A DNA stretch of 64,000 bases from positions 2,833,233 through 2,897,232 of the forward strand of contig ML133454.1 of NCBI GenBank assembly GCA_003864495.1. Reading direction: 5' to 3'. Of this stretch, positions 45,111 to 58,218 are shown piece by piece. The translations under genes were made by a program, and so were the position numbers. Under the pieces are notes generated by a model that was not told the origin of the DNA, did no database searches, and saw only the letters and a program-made list of their open reading frames with translations. This stretch comes from Nemopilema nomurai (taxonomy: Eukaryota; Cnidaria; Scyphozoa; Rhizostomeae; Rhizostomatidae). Every line of letters starts with the position of its first letter. Positions within the stretch are counted from its first letter, which is position 1.

Positions 45111-47174
45111 ACAAAAGATACCTCGTATAATTTTTCTTGAAAACTTTCAGAAGGGAAAAAAGCTTAAAAATGTCCTACTGATGACGAAGACTGTCTCAAT
45201 TATGATATTGAAGGTATAGCTTCTGAAATAAGTCTTTTTTCACTTCAAGCCGGGCAAAATTAACAACAATATAAAATTTGAATTCTGGAGAATTGTTTGC
45301 CACGATGCATTGAGATGGAAAGTCTTTTTAAACACAGCCGTATAATTATAGTGTCCCTATGGTTAGAGGGCTCCATTTGAAAAATTCTCGTGCCGAGGCC
45401 ATACTTTAAGAGGAAACCCTTCAGCCCAAGGTATGATACAGTAATACATACCAAATAAGCGAAAAGAGGCCATTTCTCCGTAGCCAAAAGACGAATACAG
45501 TGAAGAAGTGGCGGGTGGAGGGCATGGTACTAAGGAATCTGTGATAAGAAAGGGGTTTTGGGTGCCTCCGAAGAAATCAGTTGAGAGCTAATCGTTGGCA
45601 GCAAATGCGTGGAACGATTGGCTATTTGACCTTAAAGGCGTTCTATAAATCTATGTTAAATGGTGAGTGTTTAAATTGCTTGAATTTACTATTCATTTCT
45701 CAAATTTCGAGCAAAGCAATCCATAAAAGTCAAATGCACATCATTCACCATGAGTGAAAGTACCAAACAAACACATTAAACACAGCATTTATCTCATGAT
45801 CCAGTCTCCTCCCTCTACTCACCTTTAAAGGGGCTCTCAACTTTTCCCCTACTGAGAATGTACGTTGAGGCTTGACACAGCAAGGAGATTTTAATCCTTC
45901 CACTACTTATTTTTGATTTTTGGGCCTGATGTGTAAATTCCTCTTGCTTTTTTCTTGTTTCTCAAAATTTCAAACCATTGGAAGAACTAAAGGGTTCTCC
46001 GATATGTTCCCATTTTCCGCAACTGCTGCTTTGGGAGTAGGCCGGGCCTTTCCGCCTCTGGTCTGCTCTAACCACGACACCCCCGTCTTGTTTGCTTTGA
46101 ACGTTTGATTAACCAAGGCGTTGTCAAAAGGGCGCTGTCGTGTTGCCATGGAAAACCACTTTCAAATTAAGTCCATGCCAGAAGGAAAAGTAATGACTCG
46201 CCTGGTTGATTTAGGCCATACCAAAATAGACAGAGGTCATTGAAGAAAAAAGCAGTCTGATTGTTATCAAAAAAGCTGGCCGTTCGGCAAACAGATTGTG
46301 TACTGGAGGAACTCTTTACAGACAACGGAAATGGCGCAAATTCATAATACTACACTCTAAATTGAATATACATGCACGGACTAAATTATCGAAACTAATG
46401 CAATAAACACACTTTTTCAAAGCGCTGATACTAACATGATTCGGAAAGATTCGTAAGAAATAATCAGTTAACTACGGTTAAAATCTGAAACTGGCGTGAA
46501 ACGAAAAACCTAATTTGCGTCGAAAACATACTTTTTATCGATCAAAAACAACAGTTGATCGACCAAAATCATACATCTTCTCGACCATCGGTAAATAAGC
46601 TGATCAATCAAAAACTCTATCGACTGAAAATGATAAAAGTTAATCATTAAACTGTTCAAAAATAGCATGGCCTATCTAAAATCCAAAGCTCTGATGTGAA
46701 TGTTCCTTCGAGGCCATACTATAAATTCGCAAGCAATCGACAATTGACTGCTTCTTACATAGACACCTCCCACTCCGAAGGCGCGAGGCTGTAAGGCGGG
46801 CACCGTGAGCTCTGCTTGGCAAAGAATGCAACAAAGAAAGACTACAAATTGTGCTAGCCTTTGGCAGACGCACGTGTGAGCCCTTTGGCAGAAGACCATC
46901 AACCCTAGCGAAATTCCATACCTAAAAGGCGATCTTCAATTGACCAATAAAATTCTTCAGTACAAAATACAAGGTCTTAAAACGCTATAAACCGTACGCT
47001 CTAAAAGATCACAACGCTATAAATACTTAATCGCTGAAAGTCGTTCCTTAACAACATGGAACAACTATAGATTGCCGAAAAAACTTCCAAGTGCTTTCCT
47101 GGAAAATAAAAAAGTCTCGCATTGCTATTCAGTAATTATGTACCAAAATTAAGTCCTGCATCGGGAAAAATTGT
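45111..47174. other. Intergenic between PRPF4B and the Cas-family gene
   Basis: Expected to hold the PRPF4B promoter and the 3' UTR of the Cas gene. I see no further gene. Repeated GATCGA/ATCGACC-type words near 46535-46625 are the only noticeable pattern. Confidence 0.4.
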
Positions 47175-50100
47175 TTACAGCTCGAGGGCCTTCTTCGCTT
47201 CCTTGTGGACCTCCCTGACGGATTCGCCAACTGATAGAACGGTAGTAACCATTTCCATTAGGGAGTTTTGGTCCGGATAGGCCAACGCGGCCTGTTTCGT
47301 ACCGGCCACCACTCCGCGAATAGAATCCGCAAGCCGGGCGGTTGCTCGTTTTACTTTGAATCGTATTTCATTGTTCAACAACTTTGCAGCGAGTTCTTCC
47401 CCAGCATGGACTACTTTGTGAGCCGTCAGAATCACGAATTTCGAATGGGATACAAAGACCTGAGGCGCTTCGCTATTCGAAACCGATTCGGTGAGATTAC
47501 GAACTGCATCTCGTAGGATCAGAAATTGCGACTCTACTCTTTGGATGAAGAAAGATAGAGCCTCGGTATCTCTGTGGTCCAAAGAGGAAAGTCTTTTGCT
47601 TTTGTCGCCGGCTCCGATTTGCGGGGAGGCCACGGTGCCGCCGTAACTCCGAAAGGGAATCTTGTTCTCGTCCCAAGGCAACGAGACCGAGCGGGAATGG
47701 GCGACAGAAACCGGATCCGTGACGCGAGACGGAAGCATGGTCTGAGACAGCAAGTTCGAGTCTGAAGCCACTTTGCTCAAATTCGCATTGGCGTCGAGGT
47801 CATCCGCAGAATTGTTTGATGACACAGTCGACGTAGTGGATGCCGCAGTGCCGCTGGACGTTGCGCGCAGCATTGACTGCGGCGATGCGTACGTGGTGTG
47901 GTCGTCCAGTTGCGGGCAGCTTCCTCCCCAATCCGACTTTCTGGGGTGCTCCAAGTCAATCGGGGACCTAGACGGGTCAGAGGCGTACTTCTTGCGCCCA
48001 TCTTCAGTGATGAAATCAGTCACCAGCGTATCTGCCTTTGGCACAACCGGCTTCGTCGAGTAATCGTCGTCTGGTACAAATCCAGCCATCGACCTGCGGT
48101 TTGTCGGTAAGCTCGGTTTTGGGGGAACCGGGGGCCTTCGGGGGAGAGTCGAGTTGTACCCCTTTTGCCGCCTGCTTTGAAATTCCTGTTTCATTTCCAT
48201 GGGCGACATGTCTGCTCCGTTGGCCTTGTCCATCGACGCTTGCTCCTGGTTCTGCCACATTGAGACTGGTCGCGCGTCTAGCTCCAGAATTTCCCGCACC
48301 TTTTTGTCATTAACAGGGCCTGGCATTTGCCTACCCACATTCTCTGGCACTCGACCCAACTTTGGTGTCACCCTAAGGTCTGCAGTCTGCTCGGTGAGAT
48401 TCCTCAAGTTCTCACTTGGTGCATCGGTAGTAGCATCGGCGACAAACAACTGGTTGATACTAACGTGCAAGGCCGAGGTGAGTTTCTGACATGCCTCGGG
48501 TACCCGCCCCGCAAGAATTATGATTGCATTGACGGTGGCGAAGAACTTCTCCGTCGTGCCATCACGAACACTCGGCACGGACCAATTGCAACTGTCGAGG
48601 TGCATAAGGCAAACCTTAACTTTATAATAACACTCCAATAACGGTTCGAGGTCGTCTTTTATCGATTCTGCTTCAGAGTCTAGGCCTATCACCTTGGCGT
48701 TAACCATGGAGCCCAAGCCGAACTCTGTCAGTAGCCGAAGGGAGAGCTTAACTTTGTTTGACATATCCTTGACTGAGTCAATATTCACTGAGAGGTTCAC
48801 TGGCTCCAACCAGTTCTCTTGGGTGTGTGAAACGAGGCTCGTCACTGATGTATCAACGGCAAGATGCAGCTTATTAAGGCGATCATAGGCCTGCATTCGA
48901 GTCAGCTTCAGTTCCCTCACGGCGGCCATGTTGATTTGGTCGAACGAAGATTTCTTGCGCATTGGCTTTTTAGGTTGAACACGTGGTGATATTTCAGAAG
49001 CCTAGAAAGTAAATGACAGGAATCATGCCTACTTTAGGATTTTACGCTGTCATTTCATTAGTTATGTCATTAATAATGTGTATGGGTGATAGGAGCGCAA
49101 TTCGACCAGGCCTGGTAAAAGCCTACATCATCATCATCGTCATCAACATGGCAATTACAGAAAATAGCAGCCTAAAAGAAGTTGCTTCTAGATAGCGTCA
49201 TCAGAATAAAAACCCATTCATACCACTAAATGCTGCTTAAGTTTGAGCTAAATAATAACTCAACCCAACCGTTTCAGTTTTTGAATTGCTATTACGCAAA
49301 TGATAGCGATAGACACCTAGGGTAGTAATCTTATGAGAGTAACAAAACGTAATGGCTTGTTTATAACTGGATTCATTAGTGTTATAGTAGTAGTAGGTTC
49401 TAATAGTGTTATGGTGGAACAGGATTTGTCGTGACTCATCACTGCTACCCTAAACATAATAAACGACCTGTTAGAATAATAAACAGCTGCACTTTCTTAA
49501 AGAATCTAAAATAATGCAACAACTACTAAAAATCAAAATCAAAACACTGCTTCGAATAAACTGAGTTCTACGATCATCGCAAGCTCCATTCGAAACAGCG
49601 ACCTTACCTTTTCGATTTCCCTGACGATTTCCGTAGGTGGCTCCTTGCCATATATGTCTTGATAGTCAACATAATCATCATCGTCGTCGTCGGAATTGAC
49701 AGCCTGTCCTCCTGCCTGGTGTCGCTTCGAAATCGGCTTCATCAGGGACTGGTTGGTGGTTTTGAATCCGCTGATGTCGCTCATCACCTTGTTTACATCG
49801 TGCTGCGTAGGTACGTCGTACAACGAACCGTCCGCCTCGTCGCCCCCGCCACTACGCGACCCTGCAGTTGGCGGCTCGTCGTAGATGCTGGAGGACGGTG
49901 GTACGTCATAGATGTCGTGATTGGGAGGGGCGTCGTATATCTGGTCGTCGACTGGAGAACTGGATTTTGGCGCCATCTTGGGCTGGGTCAAGATATTTTG
50001 AGTCGGGGGTACGTCGTAAATTTCATTCACACCAGAATGAGGCGCGTTTGCAGAATTCTCAGATGCATTCAAAGCGGGGTGAGAAGGAGGCGTGTCATAG

Positions 50101-51401
50101 ATTTCATCCACATTTGTTTCAGCTTTACGCAATGTTGGGGGAGTGTCATAGATCTCTTGATTAGATAAATTTTTGTTCACAAAATTAGACGCAAACGGCT
50201 TGAATGATGGCGAGTCATAAAGCTCATGCGAGGTTTTCTCCTGCGCAGTACTGCCAACATTTCTGGCTGAGGCAGGTGGAACGTCATAAATATCGTTTCC
50301 AGTAAATGGTTTCTCGTGTCCAGTGCTCTTGCTCGATTGCTGGCCTTTTGTATTGATTGTATTATCTCGAAAGCGAGATAAATCGAAATTTCGTTTGAAA
50401 GTATTATTGGAAGGGGGTGCATCGTACAATGCTTCATTTGAGGACGCCATTTTGGGTTCATTTCTGGGCGACTTGCGATCGGAGGCACCGGGCGGCGCAA
50501 CCCTCGATGGACTGACGCGACCCGGACTTCTGTTTGCAAATGACGACGACGGAACATCGTACAGTTCCATACCACCAGCGGCTTTTGGCACATCGTACAA
50601 CTCATCGACGGTCTCTGGTACTGACTTTGGTGCATTGTACAGCTCAATGCGGTTGGCTGGTTTCAGCGTTGGCACGTCATACAACTCGTGCGGGCCTGCG
50701 GATCCATTGAACTCGGGTTCGTCCGGAATGGCGGTAAATGCCGACAACGCATTCTGGAACTTCGTCACTGGGGAGTTCGGAGCGAGCGTCCCCGTTGATT
50801 GTATAGTGGGCCTTCGTTTTGGGACAAAATCGTACACATCCTCGGATGTCTTGACTGAATAGCTGGGAATATCGTACAACTCTGCAGGACTCATTTGCGA
50901 GGTCCCTTTCGCTTTAGATGTTCCGGGTCTGCTTGGAACTACATCATAATCTTCTTGGTTACCACGTGACTTGGGCGGTGTGGCATAGTTCAGCTGCGAG
51001 AACTGGGACGCAAGTTTATTTGGCGACGAATAAACATCCTTCAGTGTTTTTGGCGAAGGCGACTCGAAGAGTTCACCGTGGGAAGCCTTCACGGGGGCAG
51101 GGAGGACATCGTACTCGGGACCAGGTCGCCTTCCCATGTCGTGGAAATCAGAACTCTCCGATAATTCCTCTGCAGACAAGGATCCCTGGCTCCCGGAAAA
51201 ATTCGCAGGGTCATCGTGCGACGAGAAGAGTTTCAAGCGGTTGCCGGGGGCAATGCCCTGCTTGCCGTGGAGCAAACACAGCCACCAGCCGACTAGTCCG
51301 TCGACGTCGCGTTCGATGACGGTGACAATGTCTCCTTTGCGGAAGCTGAGTTCGTCGGGCGCATCAGCAAGGTTGTCGTACACGGCTTTGGCAAGCAGCG
51401 T
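47175..51401 (-). CDS. BCAR1: p130Cas/BCAR1 family docking protein, two large exons; initiating exon not found
   Basis: Scaffold of focal-adhesion signalling that links FAK/Src kinases to Crk-type adaptors. Exon at 49608-51401 opens with an SH3 domain (residues about 3-59 of the visible part; AVYDN, ELSFRKGDI, GWWL, PGN). A long substrate domain follows with 14 YDxP motifs plus YNAP and YATP, the usual Crk/Nck SH2 targets, and the acidic tyrosine cluster DDDDDDYVDYQDIYGK. Exon at 47175-49001 continues in phase 0 with a helical, serine-rich-bundle-like region (about 612-780), the proline motif RRPPVPPKPSLP, a serine-rich linker, and a C-terminal FAT-like domain containing VFVSHSKFVILTAHKVV (human IFVAHSKFVILSAHK). 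The visible part is 1206 residues, longer than human BCAR1 (870). The SH3 exon starts after TTTAG in phase 0 with TLLAKAVYDN, so as in vertebrates a tiny exon carries the ATG; I could not locate it. Orthology to BCAR1 versus NEDD9/EFS is not resolvable in an invertebrate. Confidence 0.93.
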
Positions 51402-54400
51402 CTAAACAGAAGAGAGTCTTTAGAGAGCGACTTATGCATAAATACAGCTTGTGAAAACAGCTTGTGATATCGCAAGGTTGAACAGCAAACGGGTCTAGGT
51501 GTACAATCGCAGTTGGCGATTTCAGAATAAGAATAGTGGTTTAATCTAGTGCAATCCAGTCGTATCTAGTACCAGTCAGAATGGGTATTAATCAATACGG
51601 ACCCACAATGATACTTGTTTGTTAAAAAATTGCGAGGTTGGTATGGAACGATTTAAGCGGGAGTTGGTATTCAATCTATTCTTGAACGGTTCAATCACGT
51701 GGCCATTCGTAATTTCGTGTGTTCGCGCCACAACTTAATGCAAATGTTTGTACAGGAACTGTGACCCTATGAGAAGGCCTGAAATATTCACATGGCCTCT
51801 CGGTTCAATCTTAATCTCTGATGTTCAATGCAATTCGGACCCAAACTTAACGGCCCAGAATCGAAGCTACATAGACCCATAGTCCGGTGCCACTTGGCAA
51901 CTTGTCATAGTCCGGTGCAACTTCATTGCAAAGGTGTAAACAGAAAAACATTGTTTAGTCGATGTATGAGGCTTGTAAGCAAAACATATCTGCCTTCATT
52001 TTGCTGGAACGTCAACAACGCAACATTCAAATGTGTCAACTAATGCAATGGCGTATAGGTTGAGCCAGACGTTGTAAACATACTTTCTCTTACATATGAA
52101 TGAATAAATAAGAAATATATAGGCTATAGTGAAATCGCCAATGTTCGCTCATTTCATTGGTTCGTTTGCCTCAGTGGAATGAGCTTTTTTTTGAAGCAGC
52201 AAGCTGGAGTTTGATTCCGACCAAGAGTGGTTCGATACAATTGGGTAGCACACTTTTAATAAGAATCCCCCTGTCAGCATTCGCCTTCTGATAATATTTA
52301 CATTAAATGTAAGATTTTACGAGCATAGCAAGTCCATCCAAAAGCTCATAACGTCAATAGGATGAATGAATAATGAAACAGTTAGCTTTGAATTGAATAT
52401 AGAAACAAATTAAATCTTGCCTTGACATAACTAACGTAGTAAATATTAACGTGCAGGCTTCTAGTCAAGAGATATGCTAGTACTAAACATAATTATGATT
52501 GGCAGAATGTGAAGAGATTGCTTTATCCCCACGCCTTAACAGGTGGCGCAAGACAGGTAAAAAAGCATCTTTCGATCATGCGCCCATCGAACGATTCCAC
52601 CAGATTGCGGTAAATGTCCTCTATACGAGAAACTGCCTACACCCAAAATACGCAAAATTAAATAGAATAATTAAAAAAGAATTTAACTGGATAATAAGTG
52701 ATTAGATGAAGATTTCTAATTAGCGCAAATGAAAAGAGGACCTTCTCCTCTAGTAAGCGTGATCCTTCCGTCGATAAACGCTTTTCTGACTGAGTCGAGC
52801 TGCTCCAATCACGGTAAATCGAGCTTCTTTTGTACAATTTTTCTGCAAATGACGCAGACTTCAGACCGTTATTATGAAGGCGAGTACACATTTTCTGAGA
52901 TTAAAACCCAGCTTCGCACATCTTAATTGGTCTCTGCTCGCTCAGGACAGCTGCTTCCCAGCTTTCATTTGGCCAGCAATCACGCTCAAACGGTCCCTGT
53001 AGTGCCAGCAGTGCCCTGATGATCCTCATTTACCGAAATAATCCAGTGCTTTCCAGCAGGCAGCACGTCCTTAGCGCGATCCGAAACAAGTCTGAACCCG
53101 AATTTGCTGATCAGAAATTAACCCCTAGCTCACAGTGGCCTAGGCCCGGCTATCGTACTGCTGAGCTGGTGGCAGAATTGATAATTGGAAGTTGGATGCA
53201 TTCACGATTGAAGTCAGATAATTGGGACGAGGATACGTGGCTCCATGCTAATTCGGGTTGGCAGTGTGGTCTGCTAACGATACCCTGTATACTAAACATT
53301 GTTCATCTCAAGGGGAAAATAACTAGCGTGTTTACAGAAACAAAGCCATTTATCTCAGGAAATAGTTACTTATTTAGCAGGATTTAGTTTACCCCCATGC
53401 TACTGTGCAATATGCAGTTTCGGGCCTCGTTTTAAGAACTTCCTTCCTCTCTTTCGTTAATCATGCTTATTTTTAACACTTAACATTTATGAAGTCGGGG
53501 TTGGCACACTTCAGTGTGAAAGAATAGGAATCGCTTTAAGGATACATGCATACATCATGAGAAAAACATAACGACATGATTTCTTGCAGTTGAGGCATTT
53601 GCAGTGAGCAACAAAATACAACCACCAGGCCATCCTTTCATGAATTCGTATTGACAGCATGTTTTCATTAGTGATTAAACATGAATATAAACCAGTTTTT
53701 AGTCAATAATCGCACTTACTTTCTGAAAAGAATCGACATTGACGCGCTGATGGAATTACGGGTACTCTCGGCAGAGGGGAGGGGGTCATTCAGCGACAAC
53801 AAATCGCGCACAATTGGGTAACAAGCAGGCAGAACAAGCAGGCCAGCATGTATTATTCACGTGGTTTTGACGGCGGATTGAAATGGGTAAACCACTTCGC
53901 TCGACATCATATCAATGGTTAAATGTAGTCCAACCATTGGTAATTCATTTTAGATACACTTCACAATGCCAACCCTTTGGTGTATTCAACGGCCCTTAAG
54001 AGAACACCAGTCAACTGAAACAGCGCTACAGTGACGTGGAAAAAACCAACCTTTCAAGCCGGCCAAATCATCTTCACTGGTCAGCAAAGATTCACAAAAA
54101 ATAACATTTACCAAAAGCTACTGATCTGCAAACGTAATAAGATTGAACAAACGTTATAAACATTTGTTTTAGGCTCCGTTTCCTTGGAAGCTAGACTTCA
54201 CACCAAACTGGCTTCTTTCCTACCCTTAGTTCTCTATACAAACATGCCATGAATTGGCTGCCAGAAACAATTGAATTGACAGACCCAACAAACTTGATGC
54301 CTATATTGGTACAAGGTACATAAATATAGCCGAACGGCCTTTTTATTTAACGCAAAGGCAACCTGATCTTGACGCAGAAGCTCTTTCTCACCCCATGCTG

Positions 54401-54660
54401 ATAGAGAGCTTCCGCGTCTGATAGAGAGCTGAACACCTCATTACAATTCCGATTCCCACATTAATTTTTAGCTCAAATCCCTTTGCCTTTGATACCCTAG
54501 TTTTTAGAACTAGAAAAAAATTATACAGGATACCTCGTTGAATATAAATAGTCGAAGGGATAGAGAAGAAAGAGAGGAGGAGGGGGTAGCTATTTTTAAC
54601 TTAAAATTCTGATGTATGTGTGTCAAGAGTCTTTGCAGACTTTGTGATTACATGTCAACA
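51402..54660. other. Upstream of the Cas-family gene; no gene recognised
   Basis: This stretch should contain the short first coding exon and promoter of the Cas gene somewhere. A candidate ATG followed by GAAA|GTAAGT near 53715-53745 gives the wrong phase. The plus-strand frame at 53019-53387 (122 codons) has no recognisable motif. Confidence 0.4.
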
Positions 54661-54706
54661 GTATGACAGTATGACAGATATCATATGACAGTATGACAGA
54701 TATCTC
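54661..54706. repeat. Short tandem repeat, about 24-base unit
   Basis: The unit GTATGACAGTATGACAGATATCA is present nearly twice and itself contains a doubled GTATGACA. Confidence 0.7.
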
Positions 54707-57700
54707 AAACTATATCTTCTAGCATCAAATATATTGTCTCACGACAAGTAATTCCAGCTTCTACCATACAAAACTTCTGCGATACACCCCATTCCCTTGT
54801 TTTCTATTGACAATTATTTCGCCACATTTACGCCTACTTGTTATTCCTCGTTTTTGTTTTGTATGGGTATTCGTATTTTGCGTCCAGCTGACCGCAGAGT
54901 CCAGAGAAATTGACGGCTCCACGGCTGGGAGCCGGAGAAAGGTCTTACAGGTTAATGTCATATTTTAGTAAGATTTATTAGTAATTATTAATAGCCCCCA
55001 AAACCCCGCTGAACGGGCTTTACCTCTTCTGTGGAAATAAATTGCCCCTTAAAAAAACTACCCAATAAACAATGAAAGTCATTGAAAAAATTGCTTTGAA
55101 GTGGTATGAAGAAGGTTTTAATTATAAAAATGGCAGCCGGATGAATGTTATGACTTTTTCTGGACTCTGGCTGACCGTGATAGAGACCCCGACTGGCCCT
55201 TAGCCGCAAAAGTACCGGTAACAATGTTGGCACAAATGACGTGGAATATAAAAAACTGACAAATAAAAGGTGAAAATCTCGTTTAAACGATTCTTCCTCT
55301 AAAGTCATTGTCAAGCGACTAAAGGAAACCACACGTGACGTGTTTGGCGATAAAAAACCCTGCCCGTAATTCCAGCGGAAATTCGTCATGACAACCGCGT
55401 TATCGAAGACTGAGCCAGTCAGCTAGGATTAACCTCTTGGAAAGAAATCATATCTTCTGCATTGCAGATTGATTCTCCCATTGTCAAAGGCAGTTAAAGC
55501 ATAGGTACACGTCACCAGAAAAGCTTTCCATGTCTCCACATGTATACGATCAAATCAAATAAAAAACATCGTGTAACACTACTATGTAACAATTCGTTGC
55601 TCTTCACTGCTGCCCCGCGCTCCAAAAGCCCCTGCGAACCTGACTTTCTGTGCAGGTAAGGGAATGGACACGAATTTAAACTCTTTTTGACTTAGGGAAA
55701 TGAAAACAAATCCAGCATGGCGAGAGTCCGAACTACGAAATGCATGACTAAACTGAATCCAATTTTTGGACTCAATGGCGGTAATCAGTTCTTTGGTGTT
55801 AATACGGCCTTGTTATTTGGTGTCAATACGGAGAAGATAGTTCAGAAATATAAGTTTATTAAACAACCTGGCCTAAGCAGTTCTCAGCAACTCACAAAAC
55901 AGACTCAGCAACTCTCCTACAGCCTATTGTGAATACTACTACACGGCTGGGAATAATGCTTCACTTGCAGGCCTGCCCCTCCTTTGAGGTGAACGGAGGC
56001 TGTATTTGACCCCCAAAATACGGATGGGGTGGGGGTGTTTTGTCGCGGCTACTTCAACCTAGGCAGGGCAAAGCGACAGATGATTTCTGTTCGTCTGTCA
56101 GCCTGCGGGCGATTTTTGTGAACAGTGTTTCAATTTAAGCTGTTTTCATTGAGATTATTATCAGAATTTCTTTTTCCGCTAAACTTCCCTATTTTCGGCC
56201 TTTCGCATTAGCTACCAAAACAACCCACATGGACGAAAATAGAAGTCAAACGCCTTTCTTTGATTCCAAAGATTTCCACCTGAAAAGCATATACACTTGC
56301 AGAATAATGAATAAGATCATTGTTTATTGCCTGTTATGGCCATAATATTACGATTCCCAAAATATTGACAATGATTGAACGATACAAATGGCCATTCATC
56401 GCCAACAGCGAAACAGCCTACATCCAGCCTGGCAAGACCGGTTGCCTAAAGTCGAAAACGACCGCCTGCTCAAAGCGAGGGATTAGCTACGCATGCTGAA
56501 TCGAGGTGGAGGAAATCTCAAGACGCAGCAAAGATAGAAATCGGAAATGCCAACTATCGAGCATTGACAAGCAAACTGATCAATGAAACATTCTGTGGAA
56601 CCATGCAAGCAATTCTCTGAAAAGGCCTTGGTGCACTCTAGACACAACCGTTTGCATTCTGGCCAAAAATGTCGATGATCTATTACAAATATTCGCTTCA
56701 TTGCTGCTTCACTTAACAACTTCAGCAGAACTTAAACGGACTTTCTACTTCTGCGAAAAGGACACGCGAAAACAGCGAGGCTGCTAAAAATAGGCCATTG
56801 CCATTATAAAGGCATCCTGAATGACAAGTCCGCAGTTTCTAAACTAAAAATCCGCATTACTTCAGAAGTCGACGTGACTGCGGTCGCTAAGCACCCGATG
56901 ATCGGACGTTAAATCTCTTAGCAATTCAACTCACTCTGATATCAATCATATTGTAAGCGTTTTAAAGTTTGCAATCTGTTGTTGTGCAGGGAAGGAGAGA
57001 GGAAAGGGAAGTGCATCTTTAATAGATACCAACACCATAAACGTGCAGCTTACAATCCTAATCTGGATTAAATGATTCCTGCTATAATTCAACTTCGGAT
57101 TTTATTTTAATCTTCGTCTAGAGGACTTGGAATAAGAAAATTAGCACAAATTATCAACTTCAAATGCAAGGTAAAGTTTGTGACCTGATCCATTTACCAT
57201 ACCTTCTGGTATCTGATTAGCACCTGTTGCAAATTTAAGGTCAAGGGAAACTCAAATGAACTATTTTTTATAAGAAGTTTCAAGGCTAGCGCTATATTGC
57301 ACATGAACACTTGATTGCATCAATGCAAAACGACACAGCAGAATTAGTCATTCCAGGCCAGAATTTTATTAAAAACTTCAGATTATCATGTCTGGTCAAT
57401 ATTTTAGCTCAACATTTTAGATTACGATTTCTGTTTGAATAATTTAGTGTAATACTTTCCAAAGCTCATGCTGAATATTTCAGTTTAATTTTTAACAGCC
57501 AGGTTACTAGGCTCTCAAAGTCAAAACATTTTAAAATGTATGGTATTTATTAAATATATATATAGTTTAAAGTGAGAATATCCTGCTTGAAATAGGGACT
57601 GTGTCAAGCCTTTAACCTGCAATTGGCATCAATGGTGAAGCAATCAAAATGGAATTGCTTGGTAATATTGGAGAGCCATTAAAATCTAAAATTGAACCAA

Positions 57701-58164
57701 TTACCCATGGCCAATTACCAGAAACTTGTCACATTAAAAAGAATTTGATTAATTGCTTAAACTGCTTCAAGGTGTTAATTTTTCAGCAACTTCAATCAAT
57801 TAGGTCATTTTGAGATTTTGCTAAAAGCCTACTCAAAGTTTAAAATTATTTGAAGTGTTTTTTTGCACATCCAATTGCGCTATTTGCAAAAAGTGTTGGA
57901 GTGGCAACACAACAAATGATATTGCACAGTCTACATGATCATTTTCTTATTATTAGGCAGAAACCTCAGATTAGCTAAAATGACAATCTGGAGGCATTTT
58001 GTGGCTTTAAAATATTCTAGAAAATTAATTTGTGGCTTTTAACAAGTTTGCATACAGACCACAAAAATATTCCACATTCTTGCTAGCTTTCTAAAAAGCT
58101 GGTCACACTAGGTCAAAATATAGTATCTGTTATGGAAGGGTTTAACTGCTAAAGATTATGGGGC
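54707..58164. other. No gene recognised
   Basis: A+T-rich sequence. An open frame at 55717-55932 (plus) repeats FFGVNT/LFGVNT because of a short DNA repeat, but shows no domain. The rest holds only short frames. Confidence 0.4.
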
Positions 58165-58218
58165 AAACATGTCCATAGGATTTTCATCTTTAAACATGTC
58201 CACAGGATTTTCATCTTT
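58165..58218. repeat. 27-base tandem duplication
   Basis: Two adjacent copies of a unit starting AAACATGTCCATAGGA and ending TTTTCATCTTT, identical except for one base (T to C). Confidence 0.9.

Noticed and set aside
49659..51405. Several 90-180 codon frames antisense to the Cas substrate exon
   Set aside because: The repeated YDVP codons are read in reverse as repetitive Gly/Thr/Ser/Tyr words. They are shadows of the real exon.
52190..52260. GTTCGA-containing stretch considered as a tRNA gene
   Set aside because: No cloverleaf can be drawn around it and no acceptor stem pairs.
53715..53745. Candidate first coding exon for the Cas gene (ATG shortly before GAAA|GTAAGT)
   Set aside because: It leaves in phase 2, whereas the SH3 exon must be entered in phase 0, so the joined frame would be wrong.
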